Origin: Thiomonas sp. X19
GTDB taxonomy: Bacteria > Pseudomonadota > Gammaproteobacteria > Burkholderiales > Burkholderiaceae_C
Reading direction: 5' to 3'
Length of the DNA stretch: 64,000 nt
NCBI RefSeq assembly: GCF_900089495.1
Contig: NZ_LT605203.1
Coordinates: 421,501-485,500, forward strand
Positions 53,363 to 63,391 of the stretch are shown here, in pieces (the stretch's first letter is position 1; each line of letters begins with the position of its first letter). A program made the position numbers and the translations under genes. The notes beneath the pieces were generated by a model. That model did not search any database, was not told where the DNA came from, and was given only the letters and a program-made list of their open reading frames with translations.

Positions 53363-55561
53363 ATGTCATCCCTATCCAACGTCAGCACTTCCGGTTTGCA
53401 GTTGCGCCGCGGCTCCCGCTCTTGGCGCAGCTTCGTCGAACTGCTGTCGTCCATGCGCTTTGCCATTTCGCTGTTGGTGGTCGTGGCCATTGCCAGCATC
53501 ATCGGCACGGTGCTGCAGCAGGGCGAGCCGCTGAACAACTACATCGACCAGTTCGGCCCGTTCTGGGCCACGGTGTTCCACCGCATCGATCTGTTCAATG
53601 TCTACAGTTCCTGGTGGTTCCTGCTCATCATGGGGTTCCTGACGGCGTCCACCACCCTGTGCCTGACCCGCAACACGCCCAAGATCCTTGCCGACCTGAA
53701 GAGCTACAAGGCGAATATTCGTGAGCAGGGACTGCGCTCCTTTCACGAAAAGGCCGAGGTCGAGGTGGATGCGCCACGCGAGAACATGGTGGCGCACCTC
53801 GTGGCCCAGCTCAAGGGGCATGGTTATGGCGTGAAGGTGCAGCCGGTGGAGGGCGATCCGCAAGGCGCCACCATGGTGGCGGCCAAGACCGGCGGGCTCA
53901 ACCGCATCGGCTACATCCTCGCGCACAGTGCCTTCGTGCTCATCTGCCTCGGCGGTCTGCTCGACGGCGACTTGATGATCAGGCTGCAGATGCTGCTGAC
54001 GGGCAAGCAGGCGCTGAAGTCGAACATGGAAATCTCCCAGGTTCCGCCGCAGAACATCCTGTCCGTGAACAACCCCACCTACCGTGGCAACCTGTCCATC
54101 CCCGAAGGCGGCAGCTCGAACACCGCGGTGCTGACCATCGGTGACGGCTCGGTGCTGCAACCGCTGCCGTTCATCATCACGCTGAAGAAGTTCGTGGTCG
54201 ATTTCTACTCCACCGGCATGCCGCGGCTGTTCGCCAGCAATGTGGAAATCACCGACCGCAAAACCGGCAAGACCTTCCCGGCGACGATCAAGGTGAACGA
54301 GCCGCTGGAGTACGACGGCGTCACGGTGTTCCAGTCCGGCTTCGACGACGGCGGCTCGCATCTGATGCTCAAGGCGTGGCCGATGCAAGGCCCGGGCGAC
54401 AAAACCTTCGACCTCAAGGGCGATGTCGGCAGCTCACGCCAGCTCACCAACGGCAATCAGGCGCTGCGGCTCGAACTCACCGGTTTTCGCCTGATGAATG
54501 TGGAGAACCTGAGCCGCGCCGAGGAAAGCGGCAAGAAGCCGGCCGGCCAGGGCCTCACGCAGCTGTTCGAGCAGCACCTGGGCGCCGCCGTCAAGCGCAA
54601 CGAAACCAACCAGCTGACCAATGTCGGTCCGGCTGTCATCTACAAATTGCGCGACGCTGCCGGGCAGGCGCACGAGTTTTTCAACTACATGCTGCCAGTC
54701 GAGCTCGATGGCACCAAGATTTTCCTCGCCGGGGAGCGCAGCGAACTCGGCGGCGCCTACCACTACCTGCGCATTCCCGCCGACTCGAAGGATTCAGTCG
54801 ATGGCTGGATGAACTTCCGCGCCGCGCTCGACAACCCCACCGCACGCCAGCAGGCCGTCGATGCCTACGTGAAAGAGTCACTGCCTCCAGGCGCTGCGCC
54901 GGCTCTGGTGCAGCAGTTGCGGGCCACGGCCGGCCGCACCCTCGATATCTTTGCCGGCAATATTCCGCGTGATCCCAAGACCGGACAGCCCCTGGTGAAG
55001 GCGCCCGGCGGCCTGCCCGCCCTGGCCGAGTTCCTGGAACTCAATGTGCCCAAGGCTGAATTGACCAAGGCATCCGATGTGTTCATCCGCGTGCTCAACG
55101 GCACGCTGTGGCAGCTGTGGCAAGTCTCGCGTGTCCAGGCCGGCCAGGCGCCGGCGGTCGACACTCCCGACAACAACCGCTTTTTCAATGCGGCCGTGCT
55201 CGCGTTGTCCGACTCCACCTTCTACCCGGCGCCGCTGTATCTGCAGCTCACCGACTTCAAACAGGTCCAGGCCAGCATCTTCCAGGTGGCGCGTGCCCCG
55301 GGCAAATACATCGTCTATTTCGGCGCCATCCTGCTCATCCTCGGCGTGTTCTCCATGCTCTATATCCGCGAGCGCCGGGTGTGGTTCCTGGTGCGCGACA
55401 ACGGCCCGTCGGGCAGCAAGACCTTGATGGCCATGAGCACCAATCGCCGCACACTCGAATTTGAGAAAGAATTTGAAACCCTGCGCTCTGCCTCCCTGGG
55501 CGTAGGATCACAGGCACCGGCTTCTGCGGCATCTGCAGCACCGGGTTCGGATCACCCCTGA
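53363..55561 (+). CDS. resB: Cytochrome c biogenesis protein ResB (Ccs1)
   Basis: ResB, with CcsA, forms the System II synthetase that carries haem across the membrane and attaches it to apocytochrome CxxCH motifs. The 732-residue protein has three N-terminal membrane helices (for example MRFAISLLVVVAIASIIGTV near 31-50 and WWFLLIMGFLTASTTLCL near 84-101), a fourth near 187-205, a large periplasmic domain and a final C-terminal helix (GKYIVYFGAILLILGVFSML). The His in the last-but-one region and the RNTPKIL motif are usual. It is followed 13 bp later by ccsA. Betaproteobacteria typically have this system rather than CcmA-H. Confidence 0.94.
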   Translation: MSSLSNVSTSGLQLRRGSRSWRSFVELLSSMRFAISLLVVVAIASIIGTVLQQGEPLNNYIDQFGPFWATVFHRIDLFNVYSSWWFLLIMGFLTASTTLCLTRNTPKILADLKSYKANIREQGLRSFHEKAEVEVDAPRENMVAHLVAQLKGHGYGVKVQPVEGDPQGATMVAAKTGGLNRIGYILAHSAFVLICLGGLLDGDLMIRLQMLLTGKQALKSNMEISQVPPQNILSVNNPTYRGNLSIPEGGSSNTAVLTIGDGSVLQPLPFIITLKKFVVDFYSTGMPRLFASNVEITDRKTGKTFPATIKVNEPLEYDGVTVFQSGFDDGGSHLMLKAWPMQGPGDKTFDLKGDVGSSRQLTNGNQALRLELTGFRLMNVENLSRAEESGKKPAGQGLTQLFEQHLGAAVKRNETNQLTNVGPAVIYKLRDAAGQAHEFFNYMLPVELDGTKIFLAGERSELGGAYHYLRIPADSKDSVDGWMNFRAALDNPTARQQAVDAYVKESLPPGAAPALVQQLRATAGRTLDIFAGNIPRDPKTGQPLVKAPGGLPALAEFLELNVPKAELTKASDVFIRVLNGTLWQLWQVSRVQAGQAPAVDTPDNNRFFNAAVLALSDSTFYPAPLYLQLTDFKQVQASIFQVARAPGKYIVYFGAILLILGVFSMLYIRERRVWFLVRDNGPSGSKTLMAMSTNRRTLEFEKEFETLRSASLGVGSQAPASAASAAPGSDHP

Positions 55562-55574
55562 AGGGACTTTCGCC

Positions 55575-57023
55575 ATGGAACTCACCAGTAAATCCCACAC
55601 CTTAGGCCTGGGTTCGGGCCCGCAAGATGTGAAGCAGACCGGCCCGCTGGCCTACTTGCGCCGCCGATCGACCTACGACTGGATCTTTCTCGCGCTGATC
55701 GCCGGCGGGGATGCCTACGTCCTGAGCCGCTACGGCCAGGATATGAACTACTACGTCAAGCTCATTTTCCTGGGCGCGACGACCTCCCTGCTGTTCCTCG
55801 GTTGGGGCTGGACGGCGATCAAGAATCTGGCGATTGTCGTCGCCGTGCTGTCGCTCTTCGGCATCTGGCTGTACAACGGCCCCGCCGGTGTGCCCGTGCT
55901 GGCGCGTGGTGAGCAGAACTTCTTCCTCAAGTACTTCCTCTCCAGCCAGACCGCCATCATGTGGATGGCCTTCCTGTTCTTCCTCAGCACCGCGTCGTAC
56001 TGGGTGGGCATGTTCACAGGACCGGCACAATCCCTGGCCGGTGGCACGATGACGGCGGGCGGCCCAGTGAGTGAAGGCGCCATGATTCGCGATGGGCGCG
56101 GCTGGCAATCCAACTTTCCGCAACTGTTCGGTTCGCGTCTGGCCTGGGTCGGCATCACCATGGCGCTGGTTGGCACCATGATGCGCTGGTTCGAGAGCTA
56201 TCTGATCGGCGCCGACGTCGGCCATATCCCGCTGTCGAATCTGTATGAAGTGTTCGTGTTGTTCTCCTGGCTCACGACCGCTCTCTACCTGTATTTCGAA
56301 TACAAGTACAAGACCCGCAGCATGGGCGCTTTCGCCATGCTCGTGGTCAGTGCCGCGGTGGTGTTCCTGCTGTGGTTCAGCTTCGCGCAAAGCGGCTATG
56401 TCATCCAGCCTCTGGTGCCCGCCCTGCAAAGCTGGTGGATGAAGATTCACGTCCCGGCCAACTTCATCGGCTACGGCACCTTCGCCATTGCCGCCATGGT
56501 CGGTTTCGCCTACCTCATCAAGGCCCATGCCACCACCACGTCGCTGTGGAAGTTGGCGCCGCTGTGGCTGCTGGGTTTCACCATGTTCTTCGAACCCATG
56601 GTGTTCCGTCAGGGCGGCATCTCCGAGTATTGGGGTGTGTTCGCCGGCATCTCGGCCTTGATCGTCGGGGGCATTCTCTATGGCCGCAAGCGCATCGCCA
56701 TGCATCTGCCCTCCATGGAAGTCATGGACGACGTGATGTACAAGTCCATCGCCATCGGCTTCACCTTCTTCACCATCGCCACCATTCTGGGTGCGATGTG
56801 GGCTGCCGAAGCCTGGGGCGGCTACTGGAGTTGGGACCCGAAGGAAACCTGGGCGCTCATCGTCTGGCTGAACTATGCGGCCTGGCTGCACATGCGCCTG
56901 ATGAAGGGTTTGCGCGGCCAAGTGGCGGCCTGGTGGGCGCTCACCGGCCTGCTTGTGACGACCTTTGCCTTCCTCGGCGTCAACATGTTCCTCTCCGGCC
57001 TGCATTCCTATGGCAAGCTGTGA
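55575..57023 (+). CDS. ccsA: Cytochrome c biogenesis protein CcsA (ResC-type)
   Basis: The 482-residue integral membrane protein has the WWD-type haem-handling domain in the segment AEAWGGYWSWDPKETWALIV near residues 411-430, plus conserved His residues in neighbouring helices (VPANFIGYGTFAIAAM region and WLHMRLMKG). It partners ResB. The N-terminal 150 residues form extra helices found in betaproteobacterial members. It is second in the resB-ccsA pair and is followed by a strong terminator. Confidence 0.95.
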   Translation: MELTSKSHTLGLGSGPQDVKQTGPLAYLRRRSTYDWIFLALIAGGDAYVLSRYGQDMNYYVKLIFLGATTSLLFLGWGWTAIKNLAIVVAVLSLFGIWLYNGPAGVPVLARGEQNFFLKYFLSSQTAIMWMAFLFFLSTASYWVGMFTGPAQSLAGGTMTAGGPVSEGAMIRDGRGWQSNFPQLFGSRLAWVGITMALVGTMMRWFESYLIGADVGHIPLSNLYEVFVLFSWLTTALYLYFEYKYKTRSMGAFAMLVVSAAVVFLLWFSFAQSGYVIQPLVPALQSWWMKIHVPANFIGYGTFAIAAMVGFAYLIKAHATTTSLWKLAPLWLLGFTMFFEPMVFRQGGISEYWGVFAGISALIVGGILYGRKRIAMHLPSMEVMDDVMYKSIAIGFTFFTIATILGAMWAAEAWGGYWSWDPKETWALIVWLNYAAWLHMRLMKGLRGQVAAWWALTGLLVTTFAFLGVNMFLSGLHSYGKL

Positions 57024-57040
57024 CTGGCACTTGAAGCCAT

Positions 57041-57065
57041 AAAAAGGCCCTTCGGGGCCTTTTTT
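57041..57065 (+). terminator. Rho-independent terminator of resB-ccsA
   Basis: A 10-bp stem AAAAAGGCCC/GGGCCTTTTT with the stable tetraloop TTCG ends in six T. It lies 17 bp after the ccsA stop and would work in both directions. Confidence 0.93.
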
Positions 57066-57367
57066 GTTTCGCAGCGAATCTGTGCCCCGGGATGCGGCGT
57101 GGAAGAAAGTAGCCGTCAGCAAAACAGGGTTGGCGCGCACGTGTAAGGTTTCGGGCCATGGTTCGACCAAACCCTAACCGCAACACCCGCGGGGATGGGC
57201 ATGGGGAGCAAGGCCGGAATAAACCTGCCGGTTTCTCGTCTATCCACAGGCACCAGGGGCCCGAGGCGGATGTCTGAACTGAATGTCTAGGCTCACAGCG
57301 CCTGAAACCGGGCGATGAAGCGGGGCTCCAACACTGCACACTCACTGCACACCACCGAGAGGTCGTC
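57066..57367. other. Upstream region of msrP
   Basis: About 300 bp between the terminator and msrP. Only short frames are present. No clear promoter was fixed by eye; the msrPQ promoter must lie here. Confidence 0.5.
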
Positions 57368-58378
57368 ATGAACAAGCGCCAAGAGCAAGGTTTTGAGCAT
57401 CCCGTGCCGTCCGACATCACCCCGCGCGAGGCCTATCGCGATCGGCGGCGCTTCCTCGCCGCGGCCGGGGTCGGTGCCGCAGCGACGGTCGCTGCGGTCG
57501 CAGCGCAGCGCGCGCACGCCGTGCCTGCGACGGTGGCCGATGCGGCCCATCCCGGAAACCTGCCGCTGCTGCCCGCCACCAAGGACGTCGCGCTCTCCAC
57601 CAAGGAGGCGCTCACGCCCTACAAGGACGTGACCAGCTACAACAATTTCTACGAATTCGGCACCAGCAAGAGCGACCCGGCGAGGAACGCCGGCAGCTTG
57701 CGCACGCAGCCCTGGACGGTGGTGGTCGAGGGCGAAGTGGGCAAGCCGCGCACCTTCGACATCGACGACCTGCGCAAGCTCGCACCGATGCAGGAACGCA
57801 TCTACCGCCACCGCTGCGTCGAGGGCTGGTCCATGGTCATTCCCTGGCTGGGCTATTCGCTCTCCAACCTGATCAAGGCGGCGCAGCCCACGGGCAACGC
57901 CAAGTATGTGGAATACATCACGCTGCTCAATCATGCCGAGATGCCGGGGCAGAACGACCCCATCCTGCAATGGCCCTACCTCGAAGGCCTGCGCATGGAC
58001 GAAGCCATGCACCCGCTCACGCTGCTGACGTTCGGCCTGTATGGCGAGGTGTTGCCGAATCAGGACGGCGCCCCCATGCGCATGGTGATTCCCTGGAAGT
58101 ACGGCTTCAAGGGCGGAAAGTCCATCGTCAAAATCCGTCTGGTGGAAAAGCAGCCGATCACCTCATGGATGCGCGCGGTGCCGCAGTGGTACGGCTTCTA
58201 CTCCAACGTCAACCCCAACGTCAGCCCGCAGAACTGGAGCCAGGCGAACGAGCGCCGCATCGGCCAGGGTGGTTTTGGCGGCCTGTTCTCGCCTCGCATT
58301 CCCACCAAGATGTTCAACGGCTATGGCGAGCAAGTCGCCAGCCTGTACAAGGGCATGAACCTGACCCGAGATTTTTGA
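57368..58378 (+). CDS. msrP: Periplasmic methionine sulfoxide reductase catalytic subunit MsrP
   Basis: MsrP (YedY) is a molybdopterin enzyme that reduces protein-bound methionine sulfoxide in the periplasm with electrons from MsrQ. The 336-residue protein has a twin-arginine signal ([10 protein letters not shown], residues 25-34). The Mo-ligating cysteine is C150 in [11 protein letters not shown], and the cofactor-binding segment is [15 protein letters not shown] near 241-255. Length matches E. coli MsrP (334). It is followed 14 bp later by msrQ. Confidence 0.96.
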   Translation: MNKRQEQGFEHPVPSDITPREAYRDRRRFLAAAGVGAAATVAAVAAQRAHAVPATVADAAHPGNLPLLPATKDVALSTKEALTPYKDVTSYNNFYEFGTSKSDPARNAGSLRTQPWTVVVEGEVGKPRTFDIDDLRKLAPMQERIYRHRCVEGWSMVIPWLGYSLSNLIKAAQPTGNAKYVEYITLLNHAEMPGQNDPILQWPYLEGLRMDEAMHPLTLLTFGLYGEVLPNQDGAPMRMVIPWKYGFKGGKSIVKIRLVEKQPITSWMRAVPQWYGFYSNVNPNVSPQNWSQANERRIGQGGFGGLFSPRIPTKMFNGYGEQVASLYKGMNLTRDF

Positions 58379-58392
58379 GCGATTCCGGGATC

Positions 58393-59085
58393 ATGAACGC
58401 CTCCACGCCTTTGGCCCCGAAACAGGCTCGGCTGTCACTTCGCTTGCGCCGTGCAACCCTGCAGGCCCGCTGGTTCAAGCCCGTGGTCTTCATCCTGTGC
58501 CTATTGCCGCTGTCCTTGCTGGTGTGGCGCGCCTTCACGGTGGAACTCGGCCCCAACCCCGAGCAGACGCTGATCTGGACCACCGGGCTGTGGGCCTTGC
58601 GCTTCCTGCTGGTGACGCTTGCCATCACGCCCCTGCGCAAACTCACCGGCTGGGCCGAGCTGGCGCGGCTGCGGCGCATGTTCGGGCTGTTCGCCTTCAG
58701 CTATGCAAGCTTGCACTTCACCTGTTATCTCTGGCTGGTCAATGATTTCAGCCTCGATGCCGTGCTGAAGGATGTGGTCAAACATCCCTTCGTGCTCGCC
58801 GGCATGACGGCGCTCACGTTGATGCTGCCGCTGGCCGCCACCTCGACCAACGGCATGATCAAGCGCCTGGGCGCAGCGCGCTGGCAGGCCTTGCACAAGC
58901 TGGTTTATGTCGTGGCCATCGTCGCCGTGTTCCATGACTGGTGGGGCAAGCTCGCGAAGAACAACACGGCCGATCCGAAGATCTACGCCCTGATGCTTGC
59001 CGCGCTGCTCGGCTGGCGTGTGGCCAAGGCGTGGCGGGAACGACGGCTGCAGGCGCGCCGCGCACAGTTGCCGGCGCGGGTTTGA
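58393..59085 (+). CDS. msrQ: Haem b membrane subunit MsrQ
   Basis: MsrQ (YedZ) is the membrane haem b protein that passes electrons from quinones or a flavin reductase to MsrP. The 230-residue protein has about six helices, with haem-ligand His candidates in YASLHFTCYLWL, WQALHKLVYVVAIVAVFHDW, and the family segment RRMFGLFAFSYASLH near 94-108. The ATG at 58393 begins MNASTPLAPKQ; the longer frame overlaps msrP. It is convergent with lysA. Confidence 0.94.
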   Translation: MNASTPLAPKQARLSLRLRRATLQARWFKPVVFILCLLPLSLLVWRAFTVELGPNPEQTLIWTTGLWALRFLLVTLAITPLRKLTGWAELARLRRMFGLFAFSYASLHFTCYLWLVNDFSLDAVLKDVVKHPFVLAGMTALTLMLPLAATSTNGMIKRLGAARWQALHKLVYVVAIVAVFHDWWGKLAKNNTADPKIYALMLAALLGWRVAKAWRERRLQARRAQLPARV

Positions 59086-59114
59086 TGGCGTGATGGCGGG
59101 CCGGGTCCCGGCGT

Positions 59115-60413
59115 TCAGAACACCAGCAATTGTTCGCCCGCCACCAGGTGCTCGAGGTTCTCGCGTTCACGAATGAGGTGGACTCGAGCGCCGTCCACCA
59201 GCACTTCGGCGGCGCGTGGGCGGGTGTTGTAGTTCGAGGCCATGGCCATGCCGTAAGCGCCGGCCGAGAGCACGGCGAGCAGGTCGCCCTCGCGCAGGTC
59301 GAGTTCGCGCTCGCGCCCCAGCCAGTCGCCGGACTCGCACACCGGACCGACCACGTCGTAGCGCAGGCTGTGCTTGCCGTCGCGTGGCTGCACCGGCACG
59401 ATGGCCTGCCACGCTTGGTAGAGCGCCGGGCGCATCAGGTCGTTCATGGCGGCGTCCACCACGGCGAAGTGGCGCTCCAGGCTGGACTTGAGCGTGACCA
59501 CCTCGGTCAGCAGCAGGCCCGCATTGCCCACCACGGAGCGCCCCGGCTCGAACATCACCTGTCGGTGGCCATAGCCGCGCTGCGCCAGGCGTTCGAGCAA
59601 GGCGCCCATCCAGGCGGCGATGCTCGGCGGGGTTTCGTCGGCGTAGCGAATGCCGAGCCCGCCGCCGAGGTCGATGTGCTCGAGCTTGACGCCGTGATGC
59701 TCGATGTCGGCCACCAGGTCGAGGATGCGGTCGAGCGCGTCCAGGTAGGGGCCGATCCGCGTGATCTGCGAGCCGATGTGGCAGTCGATGCCGACGATGC
59801 GCAGGTTCGGCAGCAGCGCCGCGTCGGTATAGGCCGTGCGCGCCAATCCCTGGGGAATGCCGAACTTGTTGCCCTTCAGGCCGGTGGAAATATAGGGGTG
59901 GGTTTTCGCGTCGACGTCGGGGTTGATGCGCAGGCTGACCGGGGCGACCACGCCGCGCTCGCCGGCAATGCGGCTCAGGCGCCGCAGTTCGCTTTGCGAC
60001 TCCACGTTGAAGCATTGCACGCCAGCTTCCAGCGCCGCACGCATTTCGGCGTCGAGCTTGCCGACGCCCGAGAACACCACTTTGGACGCCTCGCCGCCGG
60101 CGGCCAGCACCCGCGCCAGCTCGCCGCCGGAAACAATGTCGAAACCCCAACCCAGATGCGCCAGCAGTTGCAGCACGGCCAGGCTGGAGTTGGCCTTGAC
60201 CGCGTAGCGCAGCGAAACCGGCTTGCCCTGCGCCGCAGCCTGATACGCACCCGCCGCCTGCTCGATGCCGGCCCGCGAGTACACATACAGCGGCGTGCCG
60301 AATTGCCGCGCCAGCTCGGCTGCCGGTAGCGCCTCGACCATCAAGGCGCCATTGCGGTAGGCCAGGTGCGGATGGCCGGGAAGTTCGGTGAAGGCAGCAG
60401 AGGGTTGCGACAT
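59115..60413 (-). CDS. lysA: Diaminopimelate decarboxylase LysA
   Basis: LysA converts meso-diaminopimelate to L-lysine with PLP. The 432-residue protein has the PLP lysine K73 in RYAVKANSS, the glycine-rich phosphate loop HIDLGGGLGI near 240-249, FEPGRSVVGNAG near 290-301, and the active-site CESGDWL near 360-366, where Cys is supplied across the dimer interface. The ATG at 60411-60413 opens MSQPSAAFTELPGHPHL; the open frame upstream overlaps the lptM gene in another frame. It is followed in the usual order lptM-lysA, divergent from cyaY. Confidence 0.96.
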   Translation of the reverse strand: MSQPSAAFTELPGHPHLAYRNGALMVEALPAAELARQFGTPLYVYSRAGIEQAAGAYQAAAQGKPVSLRYAVKANSSLAVLQLLAHLGWGFDIVSGGELARVLAAGGEASKVVFSGVGKLDAEMRAALEAGVQCFNVESQSELRRLSRIAGERGVVAPVSLRINPDVDAKTHPYISTGLKGNKFGIPQGLARTAYTDAALLPNLRIVGIDCHIGSQITRIGPYLDALDRILDLVADIEHHGVKLEHIDLGGGLGIRYADETPPSIAAWMGALLERLAQRGYGHRQVMFEPGRSVVGNAGLLLTEVVTLKSSLERHFAVVDAAMNDLMRPALYQAWQAIVPVQPRDGKHSLRYDVVGPVCESGDWLGRERELDLREGDLLAVLSAGAYGMAMASNYNTRPRAAEVLVDGARVHLIRERENLEHLVAGEQLLVF

Positions 60414-60505
60414 GGGCTGGTTGTCGTGGTTGAGGAAGGGTTTGGATCCATGGCGCACGGGCGAAACAAAGCGGCCTGGCGCAATGGGCGTGACGGCTGA
60501 GACGA

Positions 60506-60664
60506 TCAGCCCTGGCTCGGAGCGGCGGGCGGCGGCTTGGGCAAATACAGCGGCCCACGCTGGCCGCAAGCGCTCAACAGACCGCATGCGGCGAGCAGCA
60601 CGGCGAGCCCGACAATGCGCGCTGTACGGGCAAATCTTGTTCCTAGAATGGTTCGGTCAAGCAT
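60506..60664 (-). CDS. lptM: Small lipoprotein LptM (YifL-like)
   Basis: A 52-residue lipoprotein is encoded between lysA and cyaY, the conserved place for LptM, which helps mature the LptD/LptE translocon. The signal segment (IVGLAVLLAACGLLSAC) leads to a lipobox LLSAC, with the lipidated Cys at residue 33. The family hallmark GQRGPLYLPKPP follows immediately. It ends PAAPSQG. The stop is TGA at 60506-60508. The start ATG is 37 bp from the divergent cyaY start. Confidence 0.9.
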   Translation of the reverse strand: MLDRTILGTRFARTARIVGLAVLLAACGLLSACGQRGPLYLPKPPPAAPSQG

Positions 60665-60701
60665 CGATTCAGTGTATCAGCCGCACCCGGAAAACCACCT
60701 C

Positions 60702-61019
60702 ATGAACGACCTGCCGCAAACCGACTATTTGAGCCTTGCCGATGCCATGTTGAGCCGGGTGGAAGCGGCTGCCGACGCTGTCGATATCGACTCCAAGCGC
60801 GAAGGCTCGGTGCTGACCCTGGAACTCGACAACGACGAGAAAATCATCATCAATCTGCAAGCGCCGCTGCAGGAATTATGGCTGGCAAGCAAATCCGGCG
60901 CCCATCACTTCCGCTACGGCGCCGGGCAGTGGCTGGACACGCGCAGCGGCTTGCGCTTCGAGGATTTGGTGCAGCAGGCGGTGCGTCAACAAGGCGGGCC
61001 GTTGCTGGCGCCGCTCTGA
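60702..61019 (+). CDS. cyaY: Frataxin homologue CyaY
   Basis: CyaY is an iron-binding regulator of Fe-S cluster assembly on IscS. The 105-residue protein has the acidic helix YLSLADAMLSRVEAAADAVD (residues 9-28), the beta-sheet segment LTLELDNDEKIIINLQAPLQ (39-58) and ELWLASKSGAHHFRYGAGQW near 59-78, all standard. Length matches E. coli CyaY (106). The ATG at 60702 follows a short leader shared with the divergent lptM; its stop lies 2 bp from the convergent mrcA stop. Confidence 0.95.
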   Translation: MNDLPQTDYLSLADAMLSRVEAAADAVDIDSKREGSVLTLELDNDEKIIINLQAPLQELWLASKSGAHHFRYGAGQWLDTRSGLRFEDLVQQAVRQQGGPLLAPL

Positions 61020-61021
61020 AT

Positions 61022-63391
61022 TCAGTTGCGCGTCGGGAACAGTTTGGAGAGGGCGTCTTCCGCGCTTGAAGCGGCTGGCGGCGGTGCTGCTGCTGGAATG
61101 CCGAGCGCATGCACGCCGCCACCGGCGGCATAGTCGTCGTACACATAGTCGTTGCCCAACTGCACGACACCGGGAGGCGGGGCGTATTGCGTCACGGCAA
61201 CGCCTTGCAGCGCGGTGCGCATGAAGTCGATCCAGATGGGCAGTGCCACACGCCCGCCGGTTTCTTTCGCCCCCAGTTTCAGCGGTGTGTCGTACCCCAC
61301 CCAGGCCACGGCCGCGAGTTGCGGGTTGTAGCCGCAGAACCAGGCGTCCACCGAATCGTTGGTGGTGCCGGTCTTGCCGTAGAGGTCGGGCCGTTTGAGT
61401 TCGGCCTGGGCGCGCGCCGCCGTGCCGGTGCGCGTCACCTCTTGCAGCAGGGTGCTCATGACGAAGGCGTTGCGCGGGGTGATGGTGCGCAGGCTTGGGT
61501 CGCCGGCGCGTTGGGGCTTGGGCGCGGCCAGCACATGGCCCGAGGCGTCGCTGATGGAGCTGATGAAATAAGGCTGCAACAGATAGCCGCCATTGGCGAA
61601 CACCGCGTAGGCACGCACCATGTCCATCGGCGTGGCCGAGCCCGCGCCAAGCGCCAGGGTGAGGTAGGGCGGCTGCTTGCTGGCGTCGAAGCCGAACCGG
61701 CGGCTCCATTGCTGCGCGTACTTCGGCCCGATGCTGTCGAGCACGCGGATGGCGACCATATTCTTGGACTGCGCTACGCCTTGCTTGAGGGTGATCGGCC
61801 CGTCGTAAGTGCCGTCATAGTTTTTCGGCTCCCAGGCCTGGCCGCCAGTGGCGGCCGCGTCGAAAAACAGCGGCGCGTCGTTCACCATGGTCGGCGGCAT
61901 GAAGCCCTTGTGCAATGCGGCCGAGTAGATGAAAGGCTTGAAGCTCGACCCCGGCTGGCGCTGCGCCTGGGTGACGTGGTTGAACTCGCTCTGCTGGAAG
62001 TCGAAGCCGCCGATCAGCGCCTGGATCGCGCCGTTGTTCGGGTTCATCGCCACGAACGCCGCTTGCACGCGGGGGATCTGGGTGATGACCCAGCGCCCTT
62101 GAGGTTGCTTCCAGATGCGCACCACGGCGCCCGGGCGCAAGGCCACGTTGGGCTGCGCCTTGGGCCCCAGACCCAGGGCGGCGACCTGCTGCAGGCCGTC
62201 GCCGGCCACGTCCAGCAACTCGCCGCCCGGGCGCATCACCTGCACCTGCTTCGGGCTGGCCGCCGTCACCACGGCGCAGCGCAGGCCCTCGGTGTCGGGA
62301 TGATCGTTGCAGGCGTCGTCGACGGTTTGCGGCCACAGCGAGGCTTGGGTCGGGGGGTCGATATAGGCCTCGGGGCCGCGCCAGACCTGGCGCAGTTCGT
62401 AGCGCATCACCCCCGTGTGCAGGGCTCGCCAGGCAGCGTCCTGATCGCGGCTGACGATGGTGGTGGTGACGTTGAGGCCGCGGGTGTAAGCCTGCTCGCC
62501 ATAGCGCGCGAACATGGCTTGCCGCACCATCTCCGCCACATAGCTCGCATGGACCGAGGTTTCGGTGGCGCGGCTGGCGCGCAGGCCGAGTGCGGCATCT
62601 TGGGCCTTGGCGTAGTCGTCGGCGCTGATCCAGCCCAAAGCGCGCATGCGGCCGAGGACATACTGCTGGCGAATCTTGGCGCGCGGCAGGTTGACGAAGG
62701 GGTTGTAGGCCGAAGGCGCTTTGGGCAGCCCGGCCAGCATGGCCGCCTGCGCCAGGCTGATTTGCGCCAAAGGCTTGCCAAAATAGGTTTGCGCCGCGGC
62801 TGAAAAGCCGTAGGCATGCTGGCCAAGGTAGATCTGGTTCATGTAGAGCTCCAGAATCTGGTCCTTGCTCAGTTCGCGCTCGATCTTCAGCGCCAGCAGC
62901 AGCTCGAAGAGCTTGCGCGTGAATGTCTTTTCACTGCTGAGATAAAAGTTGCGCGCCACCTGCATGGTGATGGTCGAGGCGCCCTGGCTCTTCGCCTTGT
63001 GCAGGTTCGCCAGCGCGGCGCGGGCAACGCCCGTCCAGTCGATGCCGCCATGCTGATAGAAGCGGTCGTCTTCCGTGGCCAGCACCGCCAGCTTCATGAC
63101 TTTGGGAATCTGCCCGATCGGGACGAAGTCGCGACGCTCCTCGCCGAACTCGCCGAGCAGGACATGGTCGGCCGAATACACCCGCAGCGGCAGCTTGGGC
63201 TTGTAGTCCAGCAGTTGCTGAACATCGGGCAGGCGCGGCCAGGCGAAAGCCAGAACCACGCCGACGAGCAGAACCGCTGCCAAAAACAGACCCGTCAGCA
63301 TGGCAATGAGGCCACCCACGAGTCGAACTCCCAGGCTGCGAGGGGCGGTGGAAGGGTCGGGCGGGGGTTTGGTGGGCGGGGATGTCGCCAT
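61022..63391 (-). CDS. mrcA: Penicillin-binding protein 1A (bifunctional transglycosylase/transpeptidase)
   Basis: PBP1A builds and cross-links peptidoglycan. The 789-residue protein has a short cytoplasmic N-terminus, one membrane helix (about 25-55) and a glycosyltransferase 51 domain with the catalytic Glu in LATEDDRFYQHGG and SQGASTITMQVARN. An OB-like insertion follows, and the transpeptidase has SxxK in PGSSFKPF, SxN in QSKNMVAI and KTG in LYGKTGTTND. The ATG at 63389-63391 gives the usual start; an open frame to 63661 is not conserved. It is divergent from pilM, the common mrcA/pilMNOPQ arrangement. Confidence 0.95.
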   Translation of the reverse strand: MATSPPTKPPPDPSTAPRSLGVRLVGGLIAMLTGLFLAAVLLVGVVLAFAWPRLPDVQQLLDYKPKLPLRVYSADHVLLGEFGEERRDFVPIGQIPKVMKLAVLATEDDRFYQHGGIDWTGVARAALANLHKAKSQGASTITMQVARNFYLSSEKTFTRKLFELLLALKIERELSKDQILELYMNQIYLGQHAYGFSAAAQTYFGKPLAQISLAQAAMLAGLPKAPSAYNPFVNLPRAKIRQQYVLGRMRALGWISADDYAKAQDAALGLRASRATETSVHASYVAEMVRQAMFARYGEQAYTRGLNVTTTIVSRDQDAAWRALHTGVMRYELRQVWRGPEAYIDPPTQASLWPQTVDDACNDHPDTEGLRCAVVTAASPKQVQVMRPGGELLDVAGDGLQQVAALGLGPKAQPNVALRPGAVVRIWKQPQGRWVITQIPRVQAAFVAMNPNNGAIQALIGGFDFQQSEFNHVTQAQRQPGSSFKPFIYSAALHKGFMPPTMVNDAPLFFDAAATGGQAWEPKNYDGTYDGPITLKQGVAQSKNMVAIRVLDSIGPKYAQQWSRRFGFDASKQPPYLTLALGAGSATPMDMVRAYAVFANGGYLLQPYFISSISDASGHVLAAPKPQRAGDPSLRTITPRNAFVMSTLLQEVTRTGTAARAQAELKRPDLYGKTGTTNDSVDAWFCGYNPQLAAVAWVGYDTPLKLGAKETGGRVALPIWIDFMRTALQGVAVTQYAPPPGVVQLGNDYVYDDYAAGGGVHALGIPAAAPPPAASSAEDALSKLFPTRN

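Noticed and set aside
59130..60329. Open frame antisense to lysA
   Set aside because: Shadow of the lysA third-codon GC bias; no homology pattern.
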